Shown: positions 1 through 7,061 of the stretch, one piece after another
Position numbering within the stretch: the first letter of the stretch is position 1
Layout of the letters: each line of letters begins with the position of its first letter
Source: an uncultured Leptolyngbya sp.
GTDB taxonomy: Bacteria > Cyanobacteriota > Cyanobacteriia > Phormidesmidales > Phormidesmidaceae
DNA length: 12,049 nucleotides
Direction of reading: 5' to 3'
Assembly (NCBI GenBank): GCA_937899365.1
Contig: CALBPH010000699.1
Span: forward strand, 1-12,049
Translations under genes and position numbers: made by a program
Notes under the pieces: model-generated
Seen by the model: the letters and a program-made list of their open reading frames with translations, nothing else
Databases searched by the model: none
What the model was told of the DNA's origin: nothing

Positions 1-462
1 GGTAACAAGAGGGCTATCCCCCGCCATTACAACGTAACTGCCTACGTTCCAGTGGGCGGTAAAAGCGGTGTCTTGGCCATACATGTGCTCCAGCTGGGCA
101 GACATGGTAGCCGCGTCAGCCAGGATACCGTCAGTCGCCTCGGTTGCCTGTACCCACCCAGAAACAACGTCGGTGGCTTCGGCTGAGTCGATGTAGGTTA
201 AAACAGGAATATTTTTGATATAGACTGTGGCGGCCTGCCTATTCTCATGCTGATGGGCATTGACTCGCACGGTGGTCGTCGACCTGAGGGATGTCTGTAG
301 CGTGTCGGTCGAGGACTGCTGTAAAGACTGGCGATTAGTTGAAACTTCGAAAGATTCGTGAGAACTGTTGTCTACAGTTTGGGCGTGGGCCTGTTTAGAA
401 AGGGGAAGGACGGTAGTAAGCAAAATTGCAGCTGCTACACGCCCGATAAAACGTTTGTTCAT
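1..462 (-). CDS. RlpA-like septal-ring/cell-wall protein, N-terminal part (cut by window edge)
   Basis: Reading leftward from ATG at 462-460 gives 154 codons without a stop up to the window edge, so the C-terminus is outside. Residues 1-27 form a Sec signal peptide: MNKR, a hydrophobic stretch AAAILLTTVLPL, and an AHA|Q signal peptidase I-like site. A low-complexity Ser/Thr/Gln linker follows (about 28-75). Then comes RQAATVYIKNIPVLTYI (about 81-97), which I recognise as the conserved N-terminal segment of cyanobacterial RlpA-family proteins, followed by a helix around MSAQLEHMYGQ and HWNVGSYVVMAGDSPLV. In that family the double-psi beta-barrel (lytic transglycosylase/RlpA) domain lies further C-terminal and would be off-window here. 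The likely role is peptidoglycan remodelling in the periplasm. The gene is divergent from purM. No clear Shine-Dalgarno precedes the ATG. The family call rests on this N-terminal motif only. Confidence 0.72.
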   Translation of the reverse strand, partial: MNKRFIGRVAAAILLTTVLPLSKQAHAQTVDNSSHESFEVSTNRQSLQQSSTDTLQTSLRSTTTVRVNAHQHENRQAATVYIKNIPVLTYIDSAEATDVVSGWVQATEATDGILADAATMSAQLEHMYGQDTAFTAHWNVGSYVVMAGDSPLVT

Positions 463-969
463 AAACCAGATTGCACCAGGCATAAGCGTCTACATCGCAG
501 AGCGAGAAGTGACAAATTCAATAGATTGAATAGGGTTGCTTCAAGATGACGATGCATCGCGAACAGAATTAAAAAAAGGCAACGGGAGATAATCTATCAC
601 GAAGGTTTTGTGATTAAGCTCCGTATTTTTGACCGTGAAAACAGACAATGGATGGATGGATAAATTTATGTTTTCTTCACACATCTGCGCCATTGGTCGA
701 CCGATAAGGCTTGTAGACAGTTTTCAAGCTGTCCTAGCTAGGTAATTAGTTTTCGAAAAATTATGTGTCAGTTTGTAATGATTACGGATTATTAATAGAT
801 GCGAAGGAGCCCTGTAGCGTTTTCTTGGGGTGCACACCCTCCTTTGTCCAGTTTCCATGACGTGAATGTTCTTGTCAACGGACAATTAAAGACTAATCAA
901 GGCTAAGGGGTGGGTTTGGCTGTGCCTACCGTCCAAAGTAGAGTAATCAAGTTATTTCTTGTGAGGCCC
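463..969. other. Intergenic region between divergent rlpA-like gene and purM
   Basis: About 500 bases without a convincing gene. It must hold the promoters of both divergent genes, but no clear -35/-10 pair stands out. It contains a dyad at 516-531 (separate entry), a short GACAG/CTGTC hairpin (716-720 with 729-733), the 10-nt palindrome CCTAGCTAGG next to it, and the near-palindrome GGGGTGCACACCCT around 827-840. An in-frame GTG at 910 would lengthen PurM by 20 residues, but that stretch does not look like PurM. I see no RNA gene. Confidence 0.5.
516..531. promoter_or_regulatory. Dyad ATTCAAT-AG-ATTGAAT upstream of the rlpA-like gene
   Basis: A perfect 7+7 inverted repeat with a 2-nt centre, 54-69 bases upstream of the minus-strand start at 462. 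The size and position fit an operator for a dimeric regulator. No regulator is identified, and an AT-rich dyad of this size can arise by chance. Confidence 0.25.
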
Positions 970-2058
970 ATGGATTATCGGCAAGCGGGTGTGGATGTGG
1001 AAGCCGGTCGTGCGTTTGTGGAAACCATTCGCAACCTGGTAGAGGGGACCCATCGCCCTGGAGTATTGGGGGGATTAGGTGGGTTTGGCGGCTACTTTGA
1101 GCTGCCTACGGGATATCGGCACCCTGTATTGGTGTCGGGAACCGATGGAGTGGGGACCAAACTAAAACTGGCCCACCTGCTCAATCGTCACAATACGGTG
1201 GGCATTGATTTGGTGGCTATGTGTGTCAACGATGTCCTGACCTCGGGGGCTGAGCCGCTTTATTTTTTAGATTATTTGGCTACGGGGCGGCTGGCCCCTG
1301 AACAGCTGACCCAGGTTGTGGCTGGGGTGGCCGAGGGCTGTCGCCAGTCGGGCTGTGCCCTATTGGGGGGGGAAACCGCTGAAATGCCAGGGTTCTATGG
1401 CCAGGGCGAATATGACATGGCGGGCTTTTGTGTCGGCATTGTGGAGAAGAGTGCCATTTTGGATGGGTCCCAGGTGCGCTCTGGGGATGTGCTGATTGGC
1501 TTGCCCAGCAGCGGTGTACATAGTAATGGCTACAGTTTGGTGCGAAAAATTATGGCGGAAGCCCCTCGGCAGCCAGGGTTGGCGGGGCAAGCGGCGGGTC
1601 AGCCTGTGAACCAACCTGTGGGCTACAGCTGGGATGAATGTCCGGAACTGCTGGCGGGCCAGTCCTTGGGAGAGGTGCTGCTGGCACCGACCCAACTCTA
1701 TGTAAAACCTGTGCTGGCTGCCCTCAAGGCTGGGTTAGAGATTCATGCCATGGCCCATATCACCGGTGGCGGCTTTCCTGTAAATCTGCCACGCTGTCAG
1801 GGGGAAAATCAATCTATATATATAGAGGCTGAGAGCTGGCCAATATTGCCGATCTTTAAGTGGTTACAAACTGCGGGCAACGTGGCACCGGCTGAAATGT
1901 TTAAGACATTTAATATGGGTATCGGCTTTGTGGTGGTGGTTCCTGAGGCTGAAGCTGAGGCGGCATTGGCCCATTTCCAGCCCGCTTACCGGATTGGTAC
2001 CGTGATTGATGGGACGATTGACGCGAATGGAGTGGTCACCGGATTGCCAGAAGGTTAG
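970..2058 (+). CDS. purM: Phosphoribosylformylglycinamidine cyclo-ligase (AIR synthetase)
   Basis: PurM catalyses the ATP-dependent ring closure of FGAM to 5-aminoimidazole ribonucleotide, the fifth step of de novo purine synthesis, in the cytosol. Visible family signatures: MDYRQAGVDVEAGR at the start, GFGGYF (39-43), the nucleotide-binding segment SGTDGVGTKLK (56-66), the conserved GIDLVAMCVNDVL (78-90), GGETAEMPGFY (near 136-146), PSSGVHSNGYSLVRK and HITGGGFPVNLPR. With ATG at 970 the protein has 362 residues, slightly longer than the usual 340-350. A short Gln/Pro/Gly-rich insert (AGQAAGQPVNQPVGYS) before the PELL segment accounts for some of this. The frame is open upstream to GTG at 910, but those 20 residues do not match the family, so ATG 970 was chosen. 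The Shine-Dalgarno (GTGAGG) is weak. The gene is followed at 94 bases by the prohibitin gene on the same strand. Confidence 0.96.
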   Translation: MDYRQAGVDVEAGRAFVETIRNLVEGTHRPGVLGGLGGFGGYFELPTGYRHPVLVSGTDGVGTKLKLAHLLNRHNTVGIDLVAMCVNDVLTSGAEPLYFLDYLATGRLAPEQLTQVVAGVAEGCRQSGCALLGGETAEMPGFYGQGEYDMAGFCVGIVEKSAILDGSQVRSGDVLIGLPSSGVHSNGYSLVRKIMAEAPRQPGLAGQAAGQPVNQPVGYSWDECPELLAGQSLGEVLLAPTQLYVKPVLAALKAGLEIHAMAHITGGGFPVNLPRCQGENQSIYIEAESWPILPIFKWLQTAGNVAPAEMFKTFNMGIGFVVVVPEAEAEAALAHFQPAYRIGTVIDGTIDANGVVTGLPEG

Positions 2059-2068
2059 GATACGTTGG

Positions 2069-2100
2069 GGTAAAAATTTTCTAGGTAAGAAATTTTTGCC
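2069..2100 (+). terminator. Possible weak hairpin after purM
   Basis: GGTAAAAATTT (2069-2079) pairs with AAATTTTTGCC (2090-2100) over 11 pairs, one of them G-T, with a 10-nt loop. It starts 10 bases after the purM stop. The T run is inside the stem rather than after it, so terminator function is doubtful. A second short stem ATGGG/CCCAT (2111-2115/2121-2125) follows before the prohibitin ribosome-binding site. Both could instead be leader structure for the downstream gene. Confidence 0.25.
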
Positions 2101-2138
2101 CGTTAGGACGATGGGGATTGCCCATCCTAAATCCAATC

Positions 2139-2143
2139 GGAGG
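2139..2143 (+). promoter_or_regulatory. Shine-Dalgarno GGAGG that sets the prohibitin start
   Basis: GGAGG lies 8 bases before the TTG at 2152 but only 2 bases before the in-frame TTG at 2146. The spacing therefore favours 2152. No in-frame ATG lies nearby. Confidence 0.6.
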
Positions 2144-2151
2144 AATTGATT

Positions 2152-2985
2152 TTGAGCGTTCGGACGGGTAGCTGGCAACCAGCTGCGATCGCACTTTTGG
2201 CCATCATTACTGGCCTAGTTCTGACAAGTACCCTAGTGATTATCAACCCTGGTCAGGCCGGGGTGTTGAGCATTCTAGGTAAAGCCCAAGATGCGCCGCT
2301 GTTAGAGGGCATCCACGTCAAGCCACCCCTGGTTTCCTTTGTGGATGTATATGACATGACGGTGCAAAAGTTTGAAGTGCCTGCCGAAAGTTCTACCAAG
2401 GACCTTCAGGATCTGCGGGCGCGGTTCGCCATCAACTTTCGATTAGACCCGGCTAACGTCGTTGAAATTCGTCGAAAGCAAGGCACCCTGGCTAACGTGG
2501 TGGCAAAGATCATCGCACCCCAAACCCAGGAATCTTTCAAAATTGCGGCCGCTCGCCGTACGGTTGAAGAAGCCATTACCCAGCGGACCAAGCTTAAGGA
2601 AGACTTTGACGAGGCCCTGAGCACTCGTCTAGAAAAGTACGGCATCATCATCCTCGACACCAGTGTGGTTGATCTGTCATTTTCTGAGGAGTTTGCCCGC
2701 GCGGTTGAGCAAAAGCAAATTGCTGAGCAAAGTGCCCGCCGAGCGGTGTATGTGGCCCAGCAGGCTGAGCAAGAAGCCCAGGCCGAAATCAACCGGGCCA
2801 AAGGTCGCGCCGAAGCCCAGCGTTTGTTGGCAGAAACCCTGAAGGCTCAGGGTGGTCAGCTTGTGCTTCAAAAAGAAGCGATTGAAGCTTGGAAAGAAGG
2901 AGGTTCCCTCGTGCCCCGTGTGTTGGTCATGGGTGGCGATCAAGGGGGCGGCGTGCCCTTTATTTTCAATATGGATAAAGACTAG
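2152..2985 (+). CDS. Prohibitin-family (SPFH/Band 7) membrane protein
   Basis: A 277-residue protein with one N-terminal transmembrane segment (about 9-30: PAAIALLAIITGLVLTSTLV). An SPFH/Band 7 domain follows: INPGQAGVLSILGKA, then EGIHVKPP, VYDMTVQKFEVPAESSTKDLQ, and KYGIIILDTSVVDLSFSEEF (near 160-182). It ends in an Ala/Glu/Gln-rich coiled coil (about 183-245, EQKQIAEQSARRAVYVAQQA) and a Gly-rich tail. This is the standard prohibitin order, with the order and length (about 270-290) of cyanobacterial prohibitins. Such proteins form large ring complexes in the plasma or thylakoid membrane and are linked to membrane organisation and protease control; the exact role in cyanobacteria is not settled. 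The start is the rare TTG at 2152, supported by GGAGG at 2139. It converges on the kinase gene with 28 bases between stops. Confidence 0.93.
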   Translation: MSVRTGSWQPAAIALLAIITGLVLTSTLVIINPGQAGVLSILGKAQDAPLLEGIHVKPPLVSFVDVYDMTVQKFEVPAESSTKDLQDLRARFAINFRLDPANVVEIRRKQGTLANVVAKIIAPQTQESFKIAAARRTVEEAITQRTKLKEDFDEALSTRLEKYGIIILDTSVVDLSFSEEFARAVEQKQIAEQSARRAVYVAQQAEQEAQAEINRAKGRAEAQRLLAETLKAQGGQLVLQKEAIEAWKEGGSLVPRVLVMGGDQGGGVPFIFNMDKD

Positions 2986-3013
2986 GCGATACCGTTACGG
3001 CGTTATTTATTGC

Positions 3014-4786
3014 CTAATATCCGTAACCCATCGTAGGGGCGTTCCATGGAACGCCCCAACGAAGGGTTTTTTGTTTGCACAAGCGCACATGGATATGGAT
3101 AAATGCGTTTTTGTTGCGTTCGATGCTACCGGTTAGACCATTTTGCTCAAACGGGTATTGATCAACCTCACCGGTGCGGACCTGGTCTAACCCAGCTTCA
3201 ATGTCACGGGTTGACTGGCCATTGAGCATACCTGCCAGGGCAACCCGCATGATTAATCGGTCGTAAGATGGGGCAAAAACAGCCTCCGCCTGCTGCACGG
3301 TATTACCTGTAGCGTCATAAACATAGGCAACGGAAGCTCGATTGGGGGCGAGATCGTACACAGCAGTGGTGGCCGATGGCGAAACAGACGATCGACTGGG
3401 CTGCCCTAAGCGATTTGTGATAGCAGTTGCGGTGGTGCCAGGGGCAAAGCCTGGGACAGACACCACCCCAGTTCCGCCACCAGGTTCTGCGGTGTTGGGG
3501 TTACCGCTGTCCCTTAAGACTAGGGGTGGGGCAGCAGCAGATTCAGGGGCGGCGGCTTCGATGTCCTGTGGCAAATCGGGGGCTGTTTCTGGGGTAGGGG
3601 CAGGCTCTTCTGGCAAAATTTCCTCTAGCTCGGGCAGCGTTATATCGGGTAGCTGCACCTCAGGCAGAGATATCTCAGGTAGCTCCGCTGTTTTTTCTCT
3701 TAGGTTGCCGATGGCTTGTTGGGCAATTTTATATGCGCGGAAGCCGATAAAACCCGTGCCAGCTAAGAGTCCTAGGAGTAAGAACGAGAGCAGCATCTTC
3801 CCTAGACCGGGACCCTGTCGCTTGGGGCGGTCGGGCTCTTCTATGTAGGCGTTAGCAGTGCCAGGAGCGTCATTGGCTAGGCCATAGCCTGAGGGCCGTC
3901 CGGGGGCGACGACCTGGGTGGGTCGGGTAGCGGCGGACGCAGTTGAAGAATCTGTCTGGCGACCTCGTTTGGTGGGTGGTGCCGACAACAGGGTTAACCA
4001 GGTGGCAATGGACTGGGGGCGTTGGGCTAACTTTAGGGCCATGCCCTGGAGGATTGCCTGCTCTACACCGGGGCTCAGGTTCGGGTTGAGTAAACGTGGC
4101 GGGGTGAGGGGCTGGTGCGATCGCAACACAGATGCCACGGGCACCTCCCCCGTCACCGCAGCATACAGGGTGGCCGCTAGTCCATAGACATCCGAGGCTG
4201 CCGAGCGTCGCGCCTTAGGCAGATACTGCTCTAAGGGGGCATAACCTTCAGAAACCAAGTTGGTATGGGTTTGCGTTTGGCCACTAGAAAGCTCTCGGGC
4301 AATGCCAAAATCAATCAAAATTGCATTGGCACCATTAATCATCACGTTTTGGGGTTTTACATCCCGATGGAGTAACCCCTGCTCATGCACCGTTTGCAAC
4401 GCGCTAGCAATTTGTCGAATATATTGCAGAGCCAGCTTTTCCCTGAGGGGACGATTGGGAAAAATCATGGCCGATAGCGGTTGCCCTGGAATAAAATCCA
4501 TCACCAGATAGGGCCGCTCAGCCTCAACAAAAAAGTCCGTCACATTGACAATATTGGGATGCTGGCACTGGGCCAGACGGCGCGCTTCGGCTTGAAACTG
4601 CTTGAGTTGTTGCTGCTTTTCTAACGAATTTTCTGGCCAGCGCAGAGTTTTGATCACAACCACTTGGTTGAGTGGATGACGGATAGCGCGATACGTTATC
4701 CCAAAGCCACCGCGCCCCAGTTCGTCCTCGATCACGTATTTTCCGTTTTGGAGACTGGTGCCCACCAAATCTACGCCGTTCACCAT
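3014..4786 (-). CDS. Transmembrane serine/threonine protein kinase with cyanobacterial C-terminal domain
   Basis: 590 residues. The N-terminal eukaryotic-type kinase domain (about 17-270) is complete: Gly loop GRGGFGITY (24-32), catalytic Lys46 in VIK, HRDVKPQN (140-147, Asp142 catalytic), DFG (159-161), the activation segment ending SEGYAPLEQY, and DVYGLAATLY. A basic/Pro linker follows, then one transmembrane helix (about 331-349, MLLSFLLLGLLAGTGFIGF). Next is a run of about five-residue LPE(I/V)x repeats (369-392) and an acidic Pro/Ala stretch. The C-terminal domain (about 445-568, starting VPGFAPGTTATAITNRLGQP and ending GSIERNKNAFIHIHV) resembles the small sensor-like domain found after many cyanobacterial kinases. 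The topology implies a cytosolic kinase and an extracytoplasmic sensor. The last 22 residues depart from the family: residues 575-586 are encoded by a palindromic repeat (3031-3062). The start ATG at 4786 lacks an obvious Shine-Dalgarno. Confidence 0.93.
   Translation of the reverse strand: MVNGVDLVGTSLQNGKYVIEDELGRGGFGITYRAIRHPLNQVVVIKTLRWPENSLEKQQQLKQFQAEARRLAQCQHPNIVNVTDFFVEAERPYLVMDFIPGQPLSAMIFPNRPLREKLALQYIRQIASALQTVHEQGLLHRDVKPQNVMINGANAILIDFGIARELSSGQTQTHTNLVSEGYAPLEQYLPKARRSAASDVYGLAATLYAAVTGEVPVASVLRSHQPLTPPRLLNPNLSPGVEQAILQGMALKLAQRPQSIATWLTLLSAPPTKRGRQTDSSTASAATRPTQVVAPGRPSGYGLANDAPGTANAYIEEPDRPKRQGPGLGKMLLSFLLLGLLAGTGFIGFRAYKIAQQAIGNLREKTAELPEISLPEVQLPDITLPELEEILPEEPAPTPETAPDLPQDIEAAAPESAAAPPLVLRDSGNPNTAEPGGGTGVVSVPGFAPGTTATAITNRLGQPSRSSVSPSATTAVYDLAPNRASVAYVYDATGNTVQQAEAVFAPSYDRLIMRVALAGMLNGQSTRDIEAGLDQVRTGEVDQYPFEQNGLTGSIERNKNAFIHIHVRLCKQKTLRWGVPWNAPTMGYGY
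3025..3072 (+). terminator. Probable intrinsic terminator of the prohibitin gene, inside the kinase 3' end
   Basis: 3025-3068 is an inverted repeat in which 20 of 22 pairs match (mismatches 3030/3063 and 3035/3058). Its right arm ends in GGGTT and runs straight into TTTT (T run 3067-3072). On the plus strand this is stem plus U tract, 40 bases after the prohibitin stop. On the minus strand no T run follows. A smaller alternative stem GTTACGG/CCGTAAC (2994-3000/3021-3027) shares bases 3025-3027 with it. The structure overlaps the kinase coding end on the opposite strand. Confidence 0.5.
3033..3060. repeat. Interspersed palindrome, copy A (GTAGGGGC...GCCCC type)
   Basis: A 28-nt palindrome starting GTAGGGGCGTTCC and centred on CATG. 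Its core 3036-3057 is perfect and one outer pair (3035/3058) is mismatched. It is a diverged copy of the element at 9332-9359: the two differ at five positions, four of which are paired changes that keep the arms complementary. It lies inside the kinase reading frame and adds residues such as WGVPWNAP. I infer a small non-autonomous dispersed element, REP- or MITE-like; no transposase is present. Confidence 0.7.
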
Positions 4787-4837
4787 GCCAATCTGCCTGC
4801 TCCCACAGGACCATACTTAACATAAAATTTCCTTTGC

Positions 4838-4881
4838 CGCATGATATTAGCGACAGCACAAAAACTGTGCTAGTTCATGCG
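4838..4881 (-). promoter_or_regulatory. Nested inverted repeats upstream of the kinase gene
   Basis: An outer arm pair CGCATGA (4838-4844) / TCATGCG (4875-4881) encloses an inner pair AGCACA (4855-4860) / TGTGCT (4866-4871) with loop AAAAC. The block lies 52-95 bases upstream of the kinase ATG and contains TAATAT when read on the minus strand, a possible -10. It could be an operator or a structured leader. A further small dyad GATAC/GTATC lies near 4901-4916. The remaining DNA up to the HEPN gene shows no coding signal. Confidence 0.3.
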
Positions 4882-5072
4882 ATAAAAATTCTCCCAGAAA
4901 AGATACTACCGGGTATCTCGAACGTTTTTATCTTGTTGGGCCAGATCGCTTAAGGTCCCTAAAGATGCTCAACAGTCTGAACATCAGCCTCTGACTACTG
5001 TTAAAAAAGTCTTTAGTGTTGGGCTGATTTGTGCTTTAATGTCCGCTGGGACGAATATTTTCAGAGTGTTTC

Positions 5073-5076
5073 GGAG
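5073..5076 (+). promoter_or_regulatory. Shine-Dalgarno GGAG favouring the HEPN start at 5087
   Basis: GGAG sits 10 bases before ATG 5087. The longer in-frame ATG at 5039 is preceded only by GTGCTTTA, which has no Shine-Dalgarno, and its 16 extra residues do not look like part of the fold. Confidence 0.5.
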
Positions 5077-5086
5077 TTCTCCATTC

Positions 5087-5512
5087 ATGAAGTCTGAGCA
5101 AAAGCAACGCCTTCTCAATGCGAAGGAAAATATAAAGGCGGCTCAGCTACTCGCCCATAGTCATTTTTACGATATTTCCATCGCCCGCGCATACTACGCC
5201 ATGTTGTATGTAGCTGAGGCCCTACTCCTAGAAGAAGCGATGGCCATACCCACTCAGCATGAGGCCATCAACAGCTTGTTTGCGGAGCAGTTTTCAGAAA
5301 AAAGGCCTTTATTTCAACCCTACGGTATCTATCTAAACAATGGTTTAGAAGCCAGACTGCGGGCAGACTACTGCCATAGCGAGAGGGCTACCCTGGCGGA
5401 TGCCAAACAGCACATTAATCGAGCCAAAGCTTTCCTAGAGTTGGCCAAGCACTATCTGAGTGCAGAGTTAGCTGCCGTGGAACGTTTAGAGGTGAGCGCG
5501 GGTCGAATGTAG
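5087..5512 (+). CDS. HEPN-domain protein
   Basis: A 141-residue, all-helical protein with the HEPN layout (Pfam HEPN, PF05168 type). Helix 1 is MKSEQKQRLLNAKENIKAAQ, then the diagnostic SIARAYYAMLYVAEALLLEE (31-50), a short loop with QHEAI (57-61), and the C-terminal RLRADY segment (90-95) leading to a long helix (about 100-125). HEPN proteins are often RNases or partners of MNT nucleotidyltransferases in toxin-antitoxin pairs; others are only binding modules. An R-x4-H arrangement (Arg92 to His97, RADYCH) is present. It resembles the RNase motif spacing, but RxxADY is also the ordinary structural signature of this subfamily, so catalysis is not established. No MNT partner is encoded next to it: upstream is non-coding and downstream is the convergent symporter, with 13 bases between stops. 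A stand-alone HEPN protein is the safe call. Confidence 0.85.
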   Translation: MKSEQKQRLLNAKENIKAAQLLAHSHFYDISIARAYYAMLYVAEALLLEEAMAIPTQHEAINSLFAEQFSEKRPLFQPYGIYLNNGLEARLRADYCHSERATLADAKQHINRAKAFLELAKHYLSAELAAVERLEVSAGRM

Positions 5513-5525
5513 GACTCTGTCGTGT

Positions 5526-6929
5526 CTACTGACCCTGCTGGCGACGTTCGGAAAGCTTAAGCAGGGTTTCTGCATGGGTTGCTTTAGTAATGGGATAGAA
5601 GTAAGTCAGCACCATGCCGCACAGAAGCAGCATCAGCGGCACTGGTCCCATAAAGAAACGAATAGCTAGCAAAGCCGACTCGGGTTGCTCGGCCGCCTCT
5701 TTAATAAAGCCAGAGGTTTGCAGGGCTAAACTGACTAGAAAAATGCCCACAGCTAAGCCGATTTTTTGCAGTAGGGTCATGAAAGCATAAAAAATGCCTT
5801 CCCGTCGCTGACCGGTGTTGAGTTCATCTAACTCAATCACGTCAGGCAAAATTGACCATGGCACGACATAGGCCGTGGCTACGCCAAAGCTGGCGATTAC
5901 ACACAGCCCATATAAAAAGCTGAGCTGCCCTGGTTGTAGAAAAAATAAGGCAATCTGTACGACAACCCAAATACCACTTCCCAGGAAATACAGCCCCTTT
6001 TTGCCAATGCGTTTTGCCAATAAGTTACAGATAACCATCATTAAGATGGCCGTCCCTTGGACCAACAGGGCGGCTAAAAAGTAATCGTCAGCCCCCATCC
6101 AAAACGTGACGTAGAACGGAATAATTGTGGCCGTAATTTGCAAAGCCAGCCACGAAAACATATAGATGCCCACAACAAATTGAATTGGGCGGTTGCTAAA
6201 AACAACCTTAATCTGCTGAAAAAACGAACTGCCACCTTGATCATCGCTGTAATTGAGCGATCTTCCTCGATAGGCGGCCTGCCGTTTGTAATAGGGAAAG
6301 GTACCCAAGACACACCAGAAAATGGAGCCGATGGAGATGACGCCCCCCAATGCTCCGAGTATTTGATACTGGGTCTGCGGGTCTGCCACCAGCTGACTGA
6401 CTACCAACCCCAAGGCGAGTACTGAAACAGCACCAAACAAAGAAAATGACAGTCGAAACGATGTCAGTTCGGTGCGTTCGTCATAATCCTCAGTTAATTC
6501 GGCTGTCAGGGTGGAGTATGGCAGATTTGTCGTTGTGAAAAATACCTGAAAGACAATGGAAACAACGACGTAATACCAAAACAGGGCGATCTGGCTTGTG
6601 AACCCCGGCACAATCCAATTTAGATAAAATGTCGCCCCAAACGGTATAGCCGTTAGCGCTATCCATGGGTAGCGCCGCCCCCACCGAGAACGGGTGCGAT
6701 CGCTCAATATGCCCACAGCCGGATCATTGACCGCATCCCAGATTTTGCCAATCAAAAGCACGGTGCCTGCGGTTAAAGGCTCTAATCCAGCCACATTCGT
6801 TAAAAAAATCAAAAATGAAAACGCCAGTAAGTTTGACGTTAGACCGGCTCCTAAATCTCCGGCACCATAGGCCAACTTTGTTGGCCACGTCAGTTTTGGC
6901 GGAGACTGTGATTTGCCAGAAGTTTCCAT
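5526..6929 (-). CDS. GPH-family (MFS) sugar:cation symporter
   Basis: 467 residues with about 12 hydrophobic segments and the family opening TWPTKLAYGAGDLGAGLTSN. The signature of glycoside-pentoside-hexuronide:cation symporters is clear: GKIWDAVNDPAVGILSDRTR followed by SRWGRRYPWI (about 46-73, loop 2-3). Further matches are NLPYSTLTAELTEDYDERTELTSFR (about 133-158) and YVVPWSILPDVIELDELNTGQRREGIFYA (after helix 10), also typical of MFS_2 members. It most likely imports a sugar, glycoside or related solute with Na+ or H+ across the plasma membrane. Members range from MelB/LacS-like to lipid transporters, so the substrate cannot be read from sequence. The gene converges on HEPN. The start ATG at 6929 lacks a good Shine-Dalgarno. 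A 24-bp perfect hairpin (6967-7016) lies 38 bases upstream of the start. Confidence 0.9.
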   Translation of the reverse strand: METSGKSQSPPKLTWPTKLAYGAGDLGAGLTSNLLAFSFLIFLTNVAGLEPLTAGTVLLIGKIWDAVNDPAVGILSDRTRSRWGRRYPWIALTAIPFGATFYLNWIVPGFTSQIALFWYYVVVSIVFQVFFTTTNLPYSTLTAELTEDYDERTELTSFRLSFSLFGAVSVLALGLVVSQLVADPQTQYQILGALGGVISIGSIFWCVLGTFPYYKRQAAYRGRSLNYSDDQGGSSFFQQIKVVFSNRPIQFVVGIYMFSWLALQITATIIPFYVTFWMGADDYFLAALLVQGTAILMMVICNLLAKRIGKKGLYFLGSGIWVVVQIALFFLQPGQLSFLYGLCVIASFGVATAYVVPWSILPDVIELDELNTGQRREGIFYAFMTLLQKIGLAVGIFLVSLALQTSGFIKEAAEQPESALLAIRFFMGPVPLMLLLCGMVLTYFYPITKATHAETLLKLSERRQQGQ

Positions 6930-6966
6930 AGGAACCGGGGATTGCTAGAAATTACTAAATCATCTT

Positions 6967-7016
6967 TAGAATGACGTTCAACTGTAACGGCCCCGTTACA
7001 GTTGAACGTCATTCTA
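6967..7016. repeat. 24-bp perfect hairpin with 2-nt loop
   Basis: The arm 6967-6990 (starting TAGAATGACGTTCAACTG) is fully complementary to 6993-7016, with loop CC. It lies in the gap between the divergent symporter and phosphoribosyltransferase genes, at the 5' side of both, so it terminates neither. No T run follows on either strand. It may be a dispersed palindromic element, a 5' leader hairpin of the symporter mRNA, or a cruciform-type protein-binding site. Confidence 0.85.
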
Positions 7017-7061
7017 GCCCTGTCGTGGGCCCCATTACCTAGCCAGCGGTTAAGCAAAAAG

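Noticed and set aside
358..549. A 63-codon plus-strand ORF with Cys/His/Arg-rich sequence
   Set aside because: It lies opposite the signal-peptide region of the rlpA-like gene, which has the better coding signature. The Cys-rich look is antisense artefact.
910..969. GTG start adding 20 residues to PurM
   Set aside because: The extra residues do not match PurM, whereas MDYRQAGVDVEAGR from ATG 970 is the family N-terminus.
1813..1826. Palindrome TCTATATATATAGA
   Set aside because: It lies inside purM, encodes an ordinary SIYI stretch and is short and AT-only. Chance is the simplest explanation.
3342..3848. A 168-codon Ser/Gly/Pro-rich plus-strand ORF
   Set aside because: It is antisense to the low-complexity linker and transmembrane region of the kinase; its composition is a mirror of that segment.
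5039..5086. ATG at 5039 as HEPN start
   Set aside because: It has no Shine-Dalgarno, and the 16 added residues are not part of the HEPN helix. ATG 5087 has GGAG at good spacing.
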